Source of the DNA: an uncultured Senegalimassilia sp. | GTDB taxonomy: Bacteria > Actinomycetota > Coriobacteriia > Coriobacteriales > Eggerthellaceae | Assembly: GCF_934636665.1 (NCBI RefSeq) | Contig: NZ_CAKUAT010000008.1 | Span: 1 to 64,000, forward strand | Direction: 5' to 3' | Length of the DNA stretch: 64,000 nt | Shown here: positions 56,487 to 64,000 of the stretch, piece by piece | How the letters are laid out: every line of letters starts with the position of its first letter | Numbering within the stretch: the first letter of the stretch is position 1 | Made by a program: the position numbers and the translations under genes | Notes under the pieces: model-generated | Told to the model about the DNA's origin: nothing | Seen by the model: the letters and a program-made list of their open reading frames with translations, nothing else | Database searches by the model: none

Positions 56487-57344
56487 ATGATCGAGATCTC
56501 GCAATTGTCGTTTCGCTATCGGGAGGGGGCCGAGCCTATCCTGCGCGGCATCGACCTTGCCATCCCTGACGGCTCGTTCGTGGGAGTCACCGGCGCCGCG
56601 GGCAGTGGAAAGTCCACGCTCACGTATGCGTTCAACGGCATCATCCCGCACTGCTATCCCGGTGATTTCTACGGCAGCGTGATCATCGACGGGATGGACA
56701 CGTGCGAGGCATCCTTGACCGACATCAGCCGCCTGGTCGGCAGCGTGTGCCAGGACATCGACTCGCAGATGGTGTCGTCGGTGGTCGAGGACGAGGTGCT
56801 GTACGGCCTTGAGAACTTCGGCGTGCCGAAGGACCAGGTGGAAGGCCGTATCGCCGAGGCGCTGGAGGCCATGGGAATCTCCGATCTGCGCCATCGCGGT
56901 ATCGCCGAGCTTTCCGGCGGCCAGAAGCAGAAGGTGGCGGTGGCGTCGGTCATCGCGCTGAAGCCGCGCGTGCTGGTGCTCGATGAGCCGACGGCCGAGC
57001 TGGACCCGGCATCGTCGCTGGCGGTGTTCGAGCTGCTGGCGCGATATGCCCGGGAAAACGGCACCACGGTCATCGTGGTGGAGCAGAAGATCGCGCTGCT
57101 GTCCGATTTCGCCGACATGCTGCTTATCGTGGACGGCGGCAAGGTTCGCTTCCAGGGAACGCCCGCCGAGGTGCTCGAGCATTCCGACGAGCTGTTGGAG
57201 ATCGGCGTGAACTGCCCGCGCTCCACTAGCTTGGTGAACCGGTTGCGTGCACGGGGCCTGGTGGATGCGCCGGCGGCGCGCAACGTGGACGAGGCCGTAA
57301 AGGTGTGCAAGCGGGTTTTAAGCGGAGAAGGGGCTTCGGCATGA
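56487..57344 (+). CDS. ECF transporter ATPase, first
   Basis: A 285-residue ABC ATPase of the EcfA type: Walker A GAAGSGKST, signature LSGGQKQKV, Walker B VLVLDEPTAELDP, followed by an H-loop region where VVVEQK replaces the usual THD-type histidine segment. It powers the tryptophan transporter with its partner. AAGGAG precedes ATG 56487. The next gene overlaps its stop by four bases. Confidence 0.9.
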   Translation: MIEISQLSFRYREGAEPILRGIDLAIPDGSFVGVTGAAGSGKSTLTYAFNGIIPHCYPGDFYGSVIIDGMDTCEASLTDISRLVGSVCQDIDSQMVSSVVEDEVLYGLENFGVPKDQVEGRIAEALEAMGISDLRHRGIAELSGGQKQKVAVASVIALKPRVLVLDEPTAELDPASSLAVFELLARYARENGTTVIVVEQKIALLSDFADMLLIVDGGKVRFQGTPAEVLEHSDELLEIGVNCPRSTSLVNRLRARGLVDAPAARNVDEAVKVCKRVLSGEGASA

Positions 57345-58189
57345 TCGAGTTCGAGAACGTGAGCGCATCGTACGATGGCGAGCTGCCCATCCTGCGCGAT
57401 GTGAGCTTCCGCATCCCCGATGGCGATTTCGTCGCGTTCGTGGGCACGAACGGTGCGGGCAAATCAACCACGATGCGCTTGATTAACGGCCTGTTGAAGC
57501 CTTCGTCGGGCCAGGTCCTCATCGATGGCGTGCCCACCACGCAGCTGCGCACCAGCCAACTTGCCGCGAAGGTGGGCTTCCTGTTCCAAAACCCCGATCG
57601 CCAGATCTGCTGCTCCACCGTGCGCGAGGAGCTGCTGTTCGGTTTCCGCGCGCAAGGGCGCGCCGACGCCGAGGCCGAGGCGAAGGTGGATGCGATGATA
57701 GAGCGGTTCGGCTTCGACGGCGACGCCGAGCCGTTTCTGCTCAACCGCGGCACGCGCCAACTGTTGGCGCTGGCGTCGATCATCGTGATGGAGCCGCCCG
57801 TGGTGGTGCTCGACGAGCCGACCACCGGCCTTGATTTCCGCGAGTGCGCCAAGGTGATGGACGTCATCGCCGAGCTGAACGCTCGCGGCACCACGGTGAT
57901 CATGGTGTGCCACGACATGGAGGTGGTGGCCGACTACGCTAAGCGGGTGATCGCCATGACCGCAGGTCAGGTGGTTGCCGACGGCGAAACGTTCGCCGTG
58001 CTGCGCGACCGCGACGTGCTGGCGCGCACGCATCTGCTGCCGCCGCAGATGGTGGACGTGTCGCTGCGTTTGGTCAAGGACGGCGCCGTGGTGGCGTCAT
58101 CGCCGGCGGCGCTGGCGGATACGCTTGACGAGATGACCGATGCGCTTGCCTCTGCAGCGGGCGCTTGCGAAAGGACGGGTGCGCGATGA
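57341..58189 (+). CDS. ECF transporter ATPase, second
   Basis: A 282-residue ABC ATPase: Walker A GTNGAGKSTT, Q-loop FLFQNPDRQI, Walker B VVVLDEPTTGLDF, H-loop VCHDME. The signature reads LNRGTRQLL in place of LSGGQ; LSRGERQ-like variants occur in this subfamily, so the heterodimer probably has one canonical and one variant site. ATG 57341 overlaps the previous stop (ATGA), and its own stop overlaps ecfT in the same way. Confidence 0.88.
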   Translation: MIEFENVSASYDGELPILRDVSFRIPDGDFVAFVGTNGAGKSTTMRLINGLLKPSSGQVLIDGVPTTQLRTSQLAAKVGFLFQNPDRQICCSTVREELLFGFRAQGRADAEAEAKVDAMIERFGFDGDAEPFLLNRGTRQLLALASIIVMEPPVVVLDEPTTGLDFRECAKVMDVIAELNARGTTVIMVCHDMEVVADYAKRVIAMTAGQVVADGETFAVLRDRDVLARTHLLPPQMVDVSLRLVKDGAVVASSPAALADTLDEMTDALASAAGACERTGAR

Positions 58190-58953
58190 AGGGCTTCCTG
58201 GAATACGTGCCGGGCGACAGCCTGCTGCACCGCATGAACCCGGTTGCGAAACTGGCGGCGGCGTTTCTGCTGGTGATCGCCTGCTTCGCCACCAGCAACC
58301 TTGTGCTGCTGGCGTTGGTGATCGTGCTTGATGCGGTGCTCGCCGTGCAATGCAAGATGGTTTCGCAAACGCTGGGCCTGGCGAAGGCCGTGGCGTTGTT
58401 CTCGCTGGTTTTGGCGTTGATCGCGCTGCTGTTCACGCCGCAAGGCGATGTGCTGGCGCAGCTGCCGTGGGGCTACATCGGCACGGGGAGCGTGGCCGCG
58501 GCCGTGCTCATCGTGGTGCGGCTGGTCGCCTGCGCGGTGCCGCTGTTTCTGGTGTTCTACGTGACCAAGCTCACCGATATGGCGAATGCGCTGGTCAAGG
58601 TGCTGCACGTACCGTATAAGTATGCGTTCACGTTCATGTCCACCGTGCATTTCATCCCCGTGTTCATGAACGATATGGCGGGCATCATGGAGGCGCAGAC
58701 CGCGCGCGGCGTGGAATTCGACGGCGGCGTCTTGAAGAAGGTCCGCCTGATGATGCCGCTGTGCGTTCCGCTGCTGGTGTCGTCGGTGCGCAAAACCAAC
58801 AGCGCCGCCATTGCCGCCGAGGTGCGAGGCTTCGATTTGCGGACCCGGGAAAGCGGCTTCAAGGAGTACCCGTTCGCATGCATCGACTTCGCGGCGCTTG
58901 CCGTGGCAGTTGCGATCGCGGCGGCGGCTGTTGCGTTGAGCGTGCTGCTATAG
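58186..58953 (+). CDS. ECF transporter transmembrane subunit EcfT
   Basis: A 255-residue membrane protein with about five to six helices and EcfT coupling segments: EAQTARGVEFDGG near residue 167 and SAAIAAEVRGFDLRTRES near 206. It starts with FLEYVPGDSLLHRMNPVAKL, typical of EcfT N-termini. ATG 58186 overlaps the stop of the second ATPase, so the operon trpP-ecfA-ecfA-ecfT is tightly coupled and dedicated. Confidence 0.9.
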   Translation: MKGFLEYVPGDSLLHRMNPVAKLAAAFLLVIACFATSNLVLLALVIVLDAVLAVQCKMVSQTLGLAKAVALFSLVLALIALLFTPQGDVLAQLPWGYIGTGSVAAAVLIVVRLVACAVPLFLVFYVTKLTDMANALVKVLHVPYKYAFTFMSTVHFIPVFMNDMAGIMEAQTARGVEFDGGVLKKVRLMMPLCVPLLVSSVRKTNSAAIAAEVRGFDLRTRESGFKEYPFACIDFAALAVAVAIAAAAVALSVLL

Positions 58954-58995
58954 GCCTGTCGCTTCGCGGGGCGCGGTAAGGCGATAGCGGAGGGC

Positions 58996-59835
58996 CTACT
59001 CCTCCGTGTCGCTCTCGGGCTTCTCGTCTTCGCCGAGGATCGCGCGGTAGAAGTTCTCGTCCTGCTCGGTGTATACGTCGAAGATGACGTGCATGTCGGC
59101 GCCGGGCTCGTCGGCGGCGCGAGAGTTCAGCCACGCCTTCACCGCTTGCACGGCGATCTGCGCGCCTTCCTGCTGCGGAAATCCGAACACGCCGGTGGAG
59201 ATGCAGCAGAACGCCACCGACTTCGCCTTCGCCGCACATGCCGCATCCAGGCAGCTGATATAGCACTGCGTCAGTTGTTTGCGCTGTTCAAGCGTCGGTT
59301 TTCCTTTCGTCATGGGGCCGACCGTGTGGATGATGTTATGCGAGGGGAGGTTATAGGCGGCCGTGACCTTCGCGCGGCCGACCGGCTCCTCGTAGCCTTG
59401 CTCTTGCATGATCTGCGCGCATTTCAAGCGCAGTTGCACGCCGGCGAAGGTGTGGATGGCGTTGTCGATGCACAGGTGCCCGGGAATCCAGCAGCCCAGA
59501 AGCGCGCTGTTCGCCGCGTTGACGATGGCGTCGCATCGCAGAGCCGTGATGTCTCCGCGCCAGATGCTCAGGCGCGGGTCGGAGGCGGTGCGCGCAAGCT
59601 CGTCGGCTTCGGTGATGCCCGGTTCGGCAACCATGAGCTGGAGCACGCGGTCCTGCACCTTCAGAAACTCCGGCGAAGCGGGCTTCGGCTCGCGCGTGTT
59701 CACCAGCGCGCGGAACTGCTCCCATTGCTCCATGAACCAGCGCGGGTCCTCTTGCGGTTCAACGCGCTTATTCCCCGCGCCCCGTTCGTCCATCAGGTGA
59801 TTTACCAGGAAGGCCATATCCTTTACCAATTGCAT
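58996..59835 (-). CDS. Zinc-type macrodomain protein-ADP-ribose hydrolase
   Basis: A 279-residue protein with an N-terminal helical part (residues 1-85) and a macrodomain (about 88-265). The Zn-macro signature is clear: LGCWIPGHLCIDNAIH with C115, H120 and C122 as metal ligands, plus IWRGDIT and IVNAANSALLG for ADP-ribose and STGVFGFPQQEGAQIAV for the phosphates. Relatives in Staphylococcus and Streptococcus remove ADP-ribose from a lipoylated protein next to a SirTM sirtuin; here neither SirTM nor a GcvH-like gene is nearby. The start is uncertain: GTG 59838 or ATG 59835, both downstream of AAGGAG. Convergent with ecfT. Confidence 0.87.
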   Translation of the reverse strand: MQLVKDMAFLVNHLMDERGAGNKRVEPQEDPRWFMEQWEQFRALVNTREPKPASPEFLKVQDRVLQLMVAEPGITEADELARTASDPRLSIWRGDITALRCDAIVNAANSALLGCWIPGHLCIDNAIHTFAGVQLRLKCAQIMQEQGYEEPVGRAKVTAAYNLPSHNIIHTVGPMTKGKPTLEQRKQLTQCYISCLDAACAAKAKSVAFCCISTGVFGFPQQEGAQIAVQAVKAWLNSRAADEPGADMHVIFDVYTEQDENFYRAILGEDEKPESDTEE

Positions 59836-60158
59836 CACGGGGTTCGCGTCTCCTTCTTCGCTTCGCCGTCTTGTCGGGCAGGCCGCTGGCGGCGCGCCCG
59901 GGCGCTTCGCCGTCCGCGTCTGGGCATATCGATTCTTGCTGGATAGAATAGCGCAAGGTTCGGAATGCCGCGTGCGCACGTCGACGCTTCGGTGTTTTGC
60001 GGTCCGCAAACCGTACACCAGGGGATGTAATTCAGTGACGTGCGGGTGACGAAACGGTGCGAGCGCCGCCGAGGAGGGCCGCGGCGTGGTAAGGTTGCCC
60101 TGTCAAACAAAACGCAGGGCGATAAGGGCCCTGCGCCTCCGATAGCAAGGAGCACGCC
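59836..60158 (+). promoter_or_regulatory. Upstream region of htrA
   Basis: No gene. TTTGCGG-T-CCGCAAA at 59996-60010 is a perfect palindrome that could be an operator. CGCAGGGC (60113-60120) pairs with GCCCTGCG (60128-60135) just before the ribosome site AAGGAG at 60147, a possible leader hairpin. Confidence 0.4.
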
Positions 60159-61598
60159 ATGACCGATCAGTTCAACAACCAAAACGGCTACGGCCAGCCC
60201 GGTCGGCAGCCTGGGCAGCCGATCCCGCCCGCGCAGGGTTACCAGCAGCCCGGCTATCAGCACTCCTATACGCAGCCGGTGGTCGATGCTCAAAATCCTC
60301 GCAAAACCTCTTCCGGCCGCACGTTCGGCACCGCGTTCGCCGGTGCGGCGCTTGCCTGCGTCATCGCGTTCGGCGGCTTCACCGTGTATCAGAATGTGAC
60401 GGGGACCCCTTCGGGCGGCAGCGTTACGCTCGGTGCGTCCACGAACACCGAGATCCAGGCCCAGTCAACCGATGACACGCTGCCCGAGGCCGTGGCGCAG
60501 AAGTGCCTGCCCTCGGTGGCAGCCATCGACGTGTACACGGCGCAAGCCTCCACCGACATGTTCGGCCGCAGCACGTCAAGCTCCGGAACGCTTACCGAAA
60601 GCTCCCTGGGCAGCGGCGTGGTGCTTTCGGAAGACGGCTACATCGTCACGAACAACCACGTGGTTGCGGGTGCCGATGCCTTGAAGGTCACCGTGGGCGG
60701 TGAGGAGTACGACGCCGACGTGGTGGGCACCGACGAGTCCAGCGACATCGCCGTCATCAAGCTGCGCAATGCAAGCGGCCTGACCCCCGTCGAGATCGGC
60801 GATTCCGACAACCTGACCATCGGCGAGTGGGTCATGTCCATCGGCAGCCCGTTCGGCCTCGAGCAGTCCGTGGCAACCGGCATCGTGTCGGCCACCAGCC
60901 GTTCGCAGATCATGAGCAACTCCGAAAGCGGCGGTGGCAGCGACGGCTATGGGTACGGTTACGGCGGGTCGTCGTCCCAGTCCGGCGGCTACACCATTTA
61001 CCCGAACATGATCCAGACCGATGCGGCCATCAACCCGGGCAACTCCGGCGGCGCTCTGGTGGATTCAAACGGCAAGCTCATCGGCATCAACACGCTGATC
61101 ACCTCGTATTCCGGCAACTACTCGGGCGTCGGATTCGCCATCCCGGTGAACTACGCGGTCAACATCGCGCAGCAGATCATCGAGGGCAAAACCCCCACGC
61201 ATGCGCAGCTGGGCGTGTCCCTTTCCACGGTCAACTCCCAGAACGCGAAGCGCTATGGCCTGAAGGTCGATAGCGGCGCCTACATCTCCGCTGTCAACAG
61301 CGGCTCCGGGGCTGCCGAGGCCGGTCTTGAGGAAGGCGACATCGTCACGAAGTTCGATGGCAACTCCGTCAGCTCCGCAAGCGACCTTATGCTCGATGTG
61401 CGTTCGAAGAACCCCGGTGACAAGGTCACGCTGGAGGTCAACCGAGATGGGGAGACGAAGCAAATCGAGGTCACGCTTGGCTCCGATGAGTCATCCCAAT
61501 CCGCATCCACGCAGCAGAACTCCAGCAGCAGCTCCAGCGAGATGCTCAAGCGCCTGCTGAACAACAGCGGGTCTTCCAGCAAGAACGATGCGGCCTAG
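60159..61598 (+). CDS. HtrA/DegP-type serine protease with PDZ domain
   Basis: A 479-residue membrane-anchored protease. A Gln/Pro-rich cytoplasmic N-terminus (1-50), one membrane helix (about 55-80), a trypsin-like domain with the triad H167 (NNHVVAG), D196 (SSDIAVIKL) and S296 (NPGNSGGAL), and a PDZ domain (about 345-440: YISAVNSGSGAAEAGLEEGDIV). The tail is Ser/Gln-rich. A Gly/Tyr/Ser loop at 258-278 interrupts the protease domain. It degrades or refolds damaged exported proteins. ATG 60159 has AAGGAG upstream. Followed by three hairpins. Confidence 0.92.
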   Translation: MTDQFNNQNGYGQPGRQPGQPIPPAQGYQQPGYQHSYTQPVVDAQNPRKTSSGRTFGTAFAGAALACVIAFGGFTVYQNVTGTPSGGSVTLGASTNTEIQAQSTDDTLPEAVAQKCLPSVAAIDVYTAQASTDMFGRSTSSSGTLTESSLGSGVVLSEDGYIVTNNHVVAGADALKVTVGGEEYDADVVGTDESSDIAVIKLRNASGLTPVEIGDSDNLTIGEWVMSIGSPFGLEQSVATGIVSATSRSQIMSNSESGGGSDGYGYGYGGSSSQSGGYTIYPNMIQTDAAINPGNSGGALVDSNGKLIGINTLITSYSGNYSGVGFAIPVNYAVNIAQQIIEGKTPTHAQLGVSLSTVNSQNAKRYGLKVDSGAYISAVNSGSGAAEAGLEEGDIVTKFDGNSVSSASDLMLDVRSKNPGDKVTLEVNRDGETKQIEVTLGSDESSQSASTQQNSSSSSSEMLKRLLNNSGSSSKNDAA

Positions 61599-61614
61599 CA
61601 GCTGCGGTCTTTAC

Positions 61615-61681
61615 GGGCCGCTCGATTAAACGCCGAGCGGCCCCACGCGAGACGAGCGATCCGCGCACCTCGCGTGGGGCC
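61615..61681 (+). repeat. Two overlapping, mutually exclusive hairpins after htrA
   Basis: GGGCCGCTCG (61615-61624) pairs with CGAGCGGCCC (61634-61643). GGCCCCACGCGAG (61639-61651) pairs with CTCGCGTGGGGCC (61669-61681). The shared bases 61639-61643 mean only one can form fully at a time. Confidence 0.75.
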
Positions 61682-61717
61682 GAAAGCCCCTTTTCCTTTC
61701 CTTTTCCCTTTTCCCGC

Positions 61718-61754
61718 GGGAACGGCCCCTGTTTTGGGGCCGTTCCCATTTTTT
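61718..61754 (+). terminator. Terminator of htrA
   Basis: GGGAACGGCCCC (61718-61729) pairs with GGGGCCGTTCCC (61736-61747), then ATTTTTT. A pyrimidine-rich stretch precedes it. Confidence 0.92.
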
Positions 61755-61887
61755 CGGACATTTGCACCCGTCGTGGCCGGTTACCATTCATGAGCGGGCA
61801 GGCGAATCCGCTGCCTTCCATTGGACGGGTCGCTCCGCATGCGGTTTGACCGATAGCCGGCTGCCTGAAAATATCGTAGTAAGCCCA

Positions 61888-61917
61888 TTGCACTACTAGG
61901 TAAAGTAGGCGCATAAT
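61888..61917 (+). promoter_or_regulatory. Promoter of tcyP
   Basis: TTGCAC at 61888-61893, an 18-base spacer and CATAAT at 61912-61917. GTAGT (61876-61880) with ACTAC (61892-61896) forms an inverted repeat over the -35 that could be an operator. Confidence 0.55.
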
Positions 61918-61941
61918 TAACGACACGCTGTAAGCAGGAGC

Positions 61942-62000
61942 TGCGACGGGCGGGCGAGTGCTCCCGGGTGCGTTTCCCGGTGGCTCGCCCGCCCGTCGCA
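61942..62000 (+). promoter_or_regulatory. Very stable hairpin in the tcyP leader
   Basis: TGCGACGGGCGGGCGAG (61942-61958) pairs perfectly with its complement at 61984-62000; the 25-base loop has its own CCCGGG-type pairing. It lies about 15 bases before the ribosome site of tcyP and has no T run. Confidence 0.75.
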
Positions 62001-62032
62001 TCGCTTCGAAACGGAAAAGGGAGACGAGAGAC

Positions 62033-63445
62033 ATGTCGTTCGACGTATTGGGGCCGGTGCTCGCCGTGCTGGTCATCTTCGCGGCGCTCATCGCGGTGCT
62101 GCGTTATCTGAAGGCGAAGGATAAAAGCTTCACGTTCCGCGTGTTCACGGCCTTGGGGCTGGGTATCGTGCTGGGCGCGGGCATCCAGTTGGCGCTGGGC
62201 CGCGGCAGCGAAGCCGCCACCACCGCGCTTGACTGGATGTCGCTGGTGGGAACCGGCTACATCGACCTTTTGCGCATGCTGGTCATGCCGCTCGTGTTCG
62301 TGGCCATCGTCGGCGCGTTCACGCGCACGAAGGCCGTTGACAACTTGGGCAAGATCGGCGGATCGGTGCTTGCCGTCCTTTTGATCACGGTGGCCATCGC
62401 GGCGCTGTTCGGCTGGGCGACCATTGCCCTGTCGGGCCTGGCCGGGGCAGACTTCACGCAGGGCAGCGTCGACGCAACCAAGCTGGACGCCCTGCAGACG
62501 CGTCAGGACAAGGTCGCCGATACCACCATCCCGCAGACCATCCTGTCCATGATCCCCGTCAACGTGTTCGCCGACCTTGCCGGCACGCGCTCCACGTCCA
62601 CCATCGCCGTGGTCATCTTCTCCGCCATCGTGGGCCTGGCCTACCTGAAGCTGCGCGACCGCGATTCCGAGCAGGCGCAGTTCTTCAGCAGCCTCATCGA
62701 CAGCCTGTACGGCATCGTCATGTGCGTCGTGAAAATGGTCGTGGGCCTTACCCCCTACGGCGTGCTCGCCCTTATCGCCAACGTCACGGCTACCAGCGAC
62801 TACGCCGCCATCCTCGACTTGGGCAAGTTCATTATCTTCAGCTATGTGGCCATCATCGCCATGTTCCTGGTGCACCTGCTCATCCTGGCCGGCAACCGCG
62901 TCAACCCCGTGATGTACCTTAAGAAGGCCTTCCCCGTGCTGTCGTTCGCGTTCGTGTCGCGCACCAGCGCCGGCGCCCTTCCCATGAACATCGAGACGCA
63001 GTCCAAGGCGCTCGGCGTCGATCCGGCGACGGCGAATTTCGCGGCAAGCTTCGGCATGTCCATCGGCCAGAACGGCTGCGCGGGCATCTACCCGGCCATG
63101 ATGGCAACGCTCATCGCTCCTACCGTCGGCATCAACGTGTTCGACCCCACGTGGGTCATCGGCCTGATCGCCGTCATCGTCATCAGCTCGTTCGGCGTTG
63201 CCGGCGTGGGCGGCGGCGCCACCTTCGCCAGCCTCATCGTGCTGGGCACCATGGGCCTGCCCATCGAGATCGTGGGCCTGATGGCCTCCGTCGAGCCGCT
63301 CATCGACATGGGCCGTACCGCTCTCAACGTCAGCGACTCCATGGTGGCAGGCGTCACGTCGTCCAACTTCACCGGCGGCCTCGATCGCGATATGTACAAC
63401 GATCCCGCCGCGGTCATCAACGCCGACGGTATCGAGAAGGCCTAG
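62033..63445 (+). CDS. tcyP: L-cystine symporter TcyP-like (DAACS family)
   Basis: A 470-residue membrane protein, eight helices and two re-entrant loops, very similar in layout to Bacillus TcyP: FRVFTALGLGIVLGAGIQL, LLRMLVMPLVFVAIVGAFT, TIPQTILSMIPVNVFADLAG, FVSRTSAGALPMNIETQ, FGMSIGQNGCAGIYPAMMAT, SVEPLIDMGRTALNVSDSM. It should import L-cystine (and perhaps related sulfur amino acids) with protons or sodium. ATG 62033 has AAGGGAG upstream; the longer reading from 61958 would translate the leader hairpin. Monocistronic. Confidence 0.92.
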   Translation: MSFDVLGPVLAVLVIFAALIAVLRYLKAKDKSFTFRVFTALGLGIVLGAGIQLALGRGSEAATTALDWMSLVGTGYIDLLRMLVMPLVFVAIVGAFTRTKAVDNLGKIGGSVLAVLLITVAIAALFGWATIALSGLAGADFTQGSVDATKLDALQTRQDKVADTTIPQTILSMIPVNVFADLAGTRSTSTIAVVIFSAIVGLAYLKLRDRDSEQAQFFSSLIDSLYGIVMCVVKMVVGLTPYGVLALIANVTATSDYAAILDLGKFIIFSYVAIIAMFLVHLLILAGNRVNPVMYLKKAFPVLSFAFVSRTSAGALPMNIETQSKALGVDPATANFAASFGMSIGQNGCAGIYPAMMATLIAPTVGINVFDPTWVIGLIAVIVISSFGVAGVGGGATFASLIVLGTMGLPIEIVGLMASVEPLIDMGRTALNVSDSMVAGVTSSNFTGGLDRDMYNDPAAVINADGIEKA

Positions 63446-63475
63446 CTGCTCGTCTGTCCTTTGCGTGAAAAGCCT

Positions 63476-63514
63476 GGAAACGGCCGCCCCGATGGGCGGC
63501 CGTTTCCGTTTTCG
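63476..63514 (+). terminator. Terminator of tcyP
   Basis: GGAAACGGCCGCCC (63476-63489) pairs with GGGCGGCCGTTTCC (63494-63507) around CGAT, followed by GTTTTC. Confidence 0.9.
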
Positions 63515-63565
63515 GGTAAGATAGGGAAGCTTAAAACGCTTTACGATTTAACCGGGAGGTTGCAT

Positions 63566-64000
63566 ATGGCCGAGGAATACCGATACAAGCGCGTGCTGCT
63601 GAAGTTGTCCGGCGAGGCGCTGGCAGGCGACCTTGGCTACGGCATCGATCCGAAGGTGGTCGATTCCCTGGCCGACGAGATCGCCGACGTGGTGCATGAC
63701 GGCGTGCAGCTTGCCATCGTGGTGGGCGGCGGCAACATCTTCCGCGGCGTCTCCGGCGCAACCGATGGCATGGACCGCGCGCAGGCGGACTACATCGGCA
63801 TGCTGGCCACCGTCATGAACGCGCTGGCGCTGCAGGACGCCTTCGAGCGCCACGGCATCTTCAGCCGCGTGCAAAGCGCTATCAACATGCAGGAAGTGTC
63901 CGAGCCCTACATCCGTCGCCGTGCCATCCGCCACATGGAGAAGGGCCGCGTGGTCATCCTGGCCGCCGGCACGGGCAACCCCTACTTCACCACCGACACC
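63566..64000 (+). CDS. pyrH: UMP kinase, 5' part (runs off the window)
   Basis: The first 145 codons of uridylate kinase, which phosphorylates UMP to UDP. Visible: KRVLLKLSGEALAGD at the start, LAIVVGGGNIFRG (phosphate-binding glycine loop), DYIGMLATVMNALALQDAF, and VVILAAGTGNPYFTTDT at the window edge. ATG 63566 has GGGAGG at 63554-63559. The full protein is normally about 240 residues; pyrH is commonly followed by frr, which would be outside. Confidence 0.95.
   Translation, partial: MAEEYRYKRVLLKLSGEALAGDLGYGIDPKVVDSLADEIADVVHDGVQLAIVVGGGNIFRGVSGATDGMDRAQADYIGMLATVMNALALQDAFERHGIFSRVQSAINMQEVSEPYIRRRAIRHMEKGRVVILAAGTGNPYFTTDT

Noticed and set aside
1..64000. CRISPR arrays, insertion sequences, prophage or integrase genes
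   Set aside because: No regularly spaced repeats, transposase or integrase motifs were seen on either strand; the only long exact direct repeat noticed is the pair at 17300 and 21729.

Overview
This is a high-GC, gene-dense bacterial chromosome segment, and everything in it fits an anaerobic actinomycetote of the class Coriobacteriia, most likely family Eggerthellaceae (relatives of Eggerthella, Slackia, Adlercreutzia, Denitrobacterium). The pointers are two DMSO-reductase-type molybdoenzyme clusters, a 12-TM membrane-anchored LuxR regulator of the kind abundant in that family, a ferredoxin-type aldo/keto reductase, several zinc-ribbon membrane proteins and high GC with few sugar-use genes. 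I cannot name the species from the window. No phage, transposase, integrase, rRNA or CRISPR array is visible.

Layout. 0-16 kb: mostly housekeeping genes (universal stress protein, SPOUT RNA methyltransferase, MazG, small alarmone synthetase, GH30 glycosidase, Fe-S aldo/keto reductase, YqeY, hemolysin III, CorC-like CBS protein, PspC, a cell-wall lysozyme-like protein, two TrkA proteins, a MOSC protein, PurB). 15.7-26.7 kb: M18 aminopeptidase, then a four-gene cassette of zinc-ribbon membrane proteins plus a beta-lactamase-like lipoprotein bracketed by an exact 34-bp direct repeat, then a fused ABC transporter and an NSS symporter. 26.8-39.9 kb: GuaB, a LysR regulator, tRNA-Lys and tRNA-Gln, the alpha-operon block infA-rpmJ-rpsM-rpsK-rpsD-rpoA-rplQ, an orphan EcfT, enolase, LeuRS and a SanA-like protein.

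39.9-55.1 kb is the respiratory accessory region. A 12-TM LuxR regulator is divergent from a dmsABC-torD-dmsC cluster. An MFS-CBS fusion transporter follows, then a Crp/Fnr regulator divergent from a second dmsABC cluster. Both catalytic subunits carry Tat signals, so the enzymes should work outside the membrane, fed with electrons by the Fe-S subunit and the NrfD/DmsC-like anchors. The MOSC protein at 13.4 kb may belong to the same molybdenum economy. 55.3-59 kb: a tryptophan T-box riboswitch in front of a complete ECF-type transporter (TrpP, two ATPases, EcfT). 59-64 kb: a Zn-type macrodomain ADP-ribose hydrolase, HtrA protease, cystine symporter TcyP and the 5' part of pyrH, which runs off the window.

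Most transcription units end in clear intrinsic terminators. The observations I rate highest are the repeat-bracketed zinc-ribbon cassette, the T-box/ECF tryptophan operon, the MFS-CBS fusion, the inverted repeat between the LuxR regulator and its molybdoenzyme, and genes that appear to be translated from leaderless transcripts.
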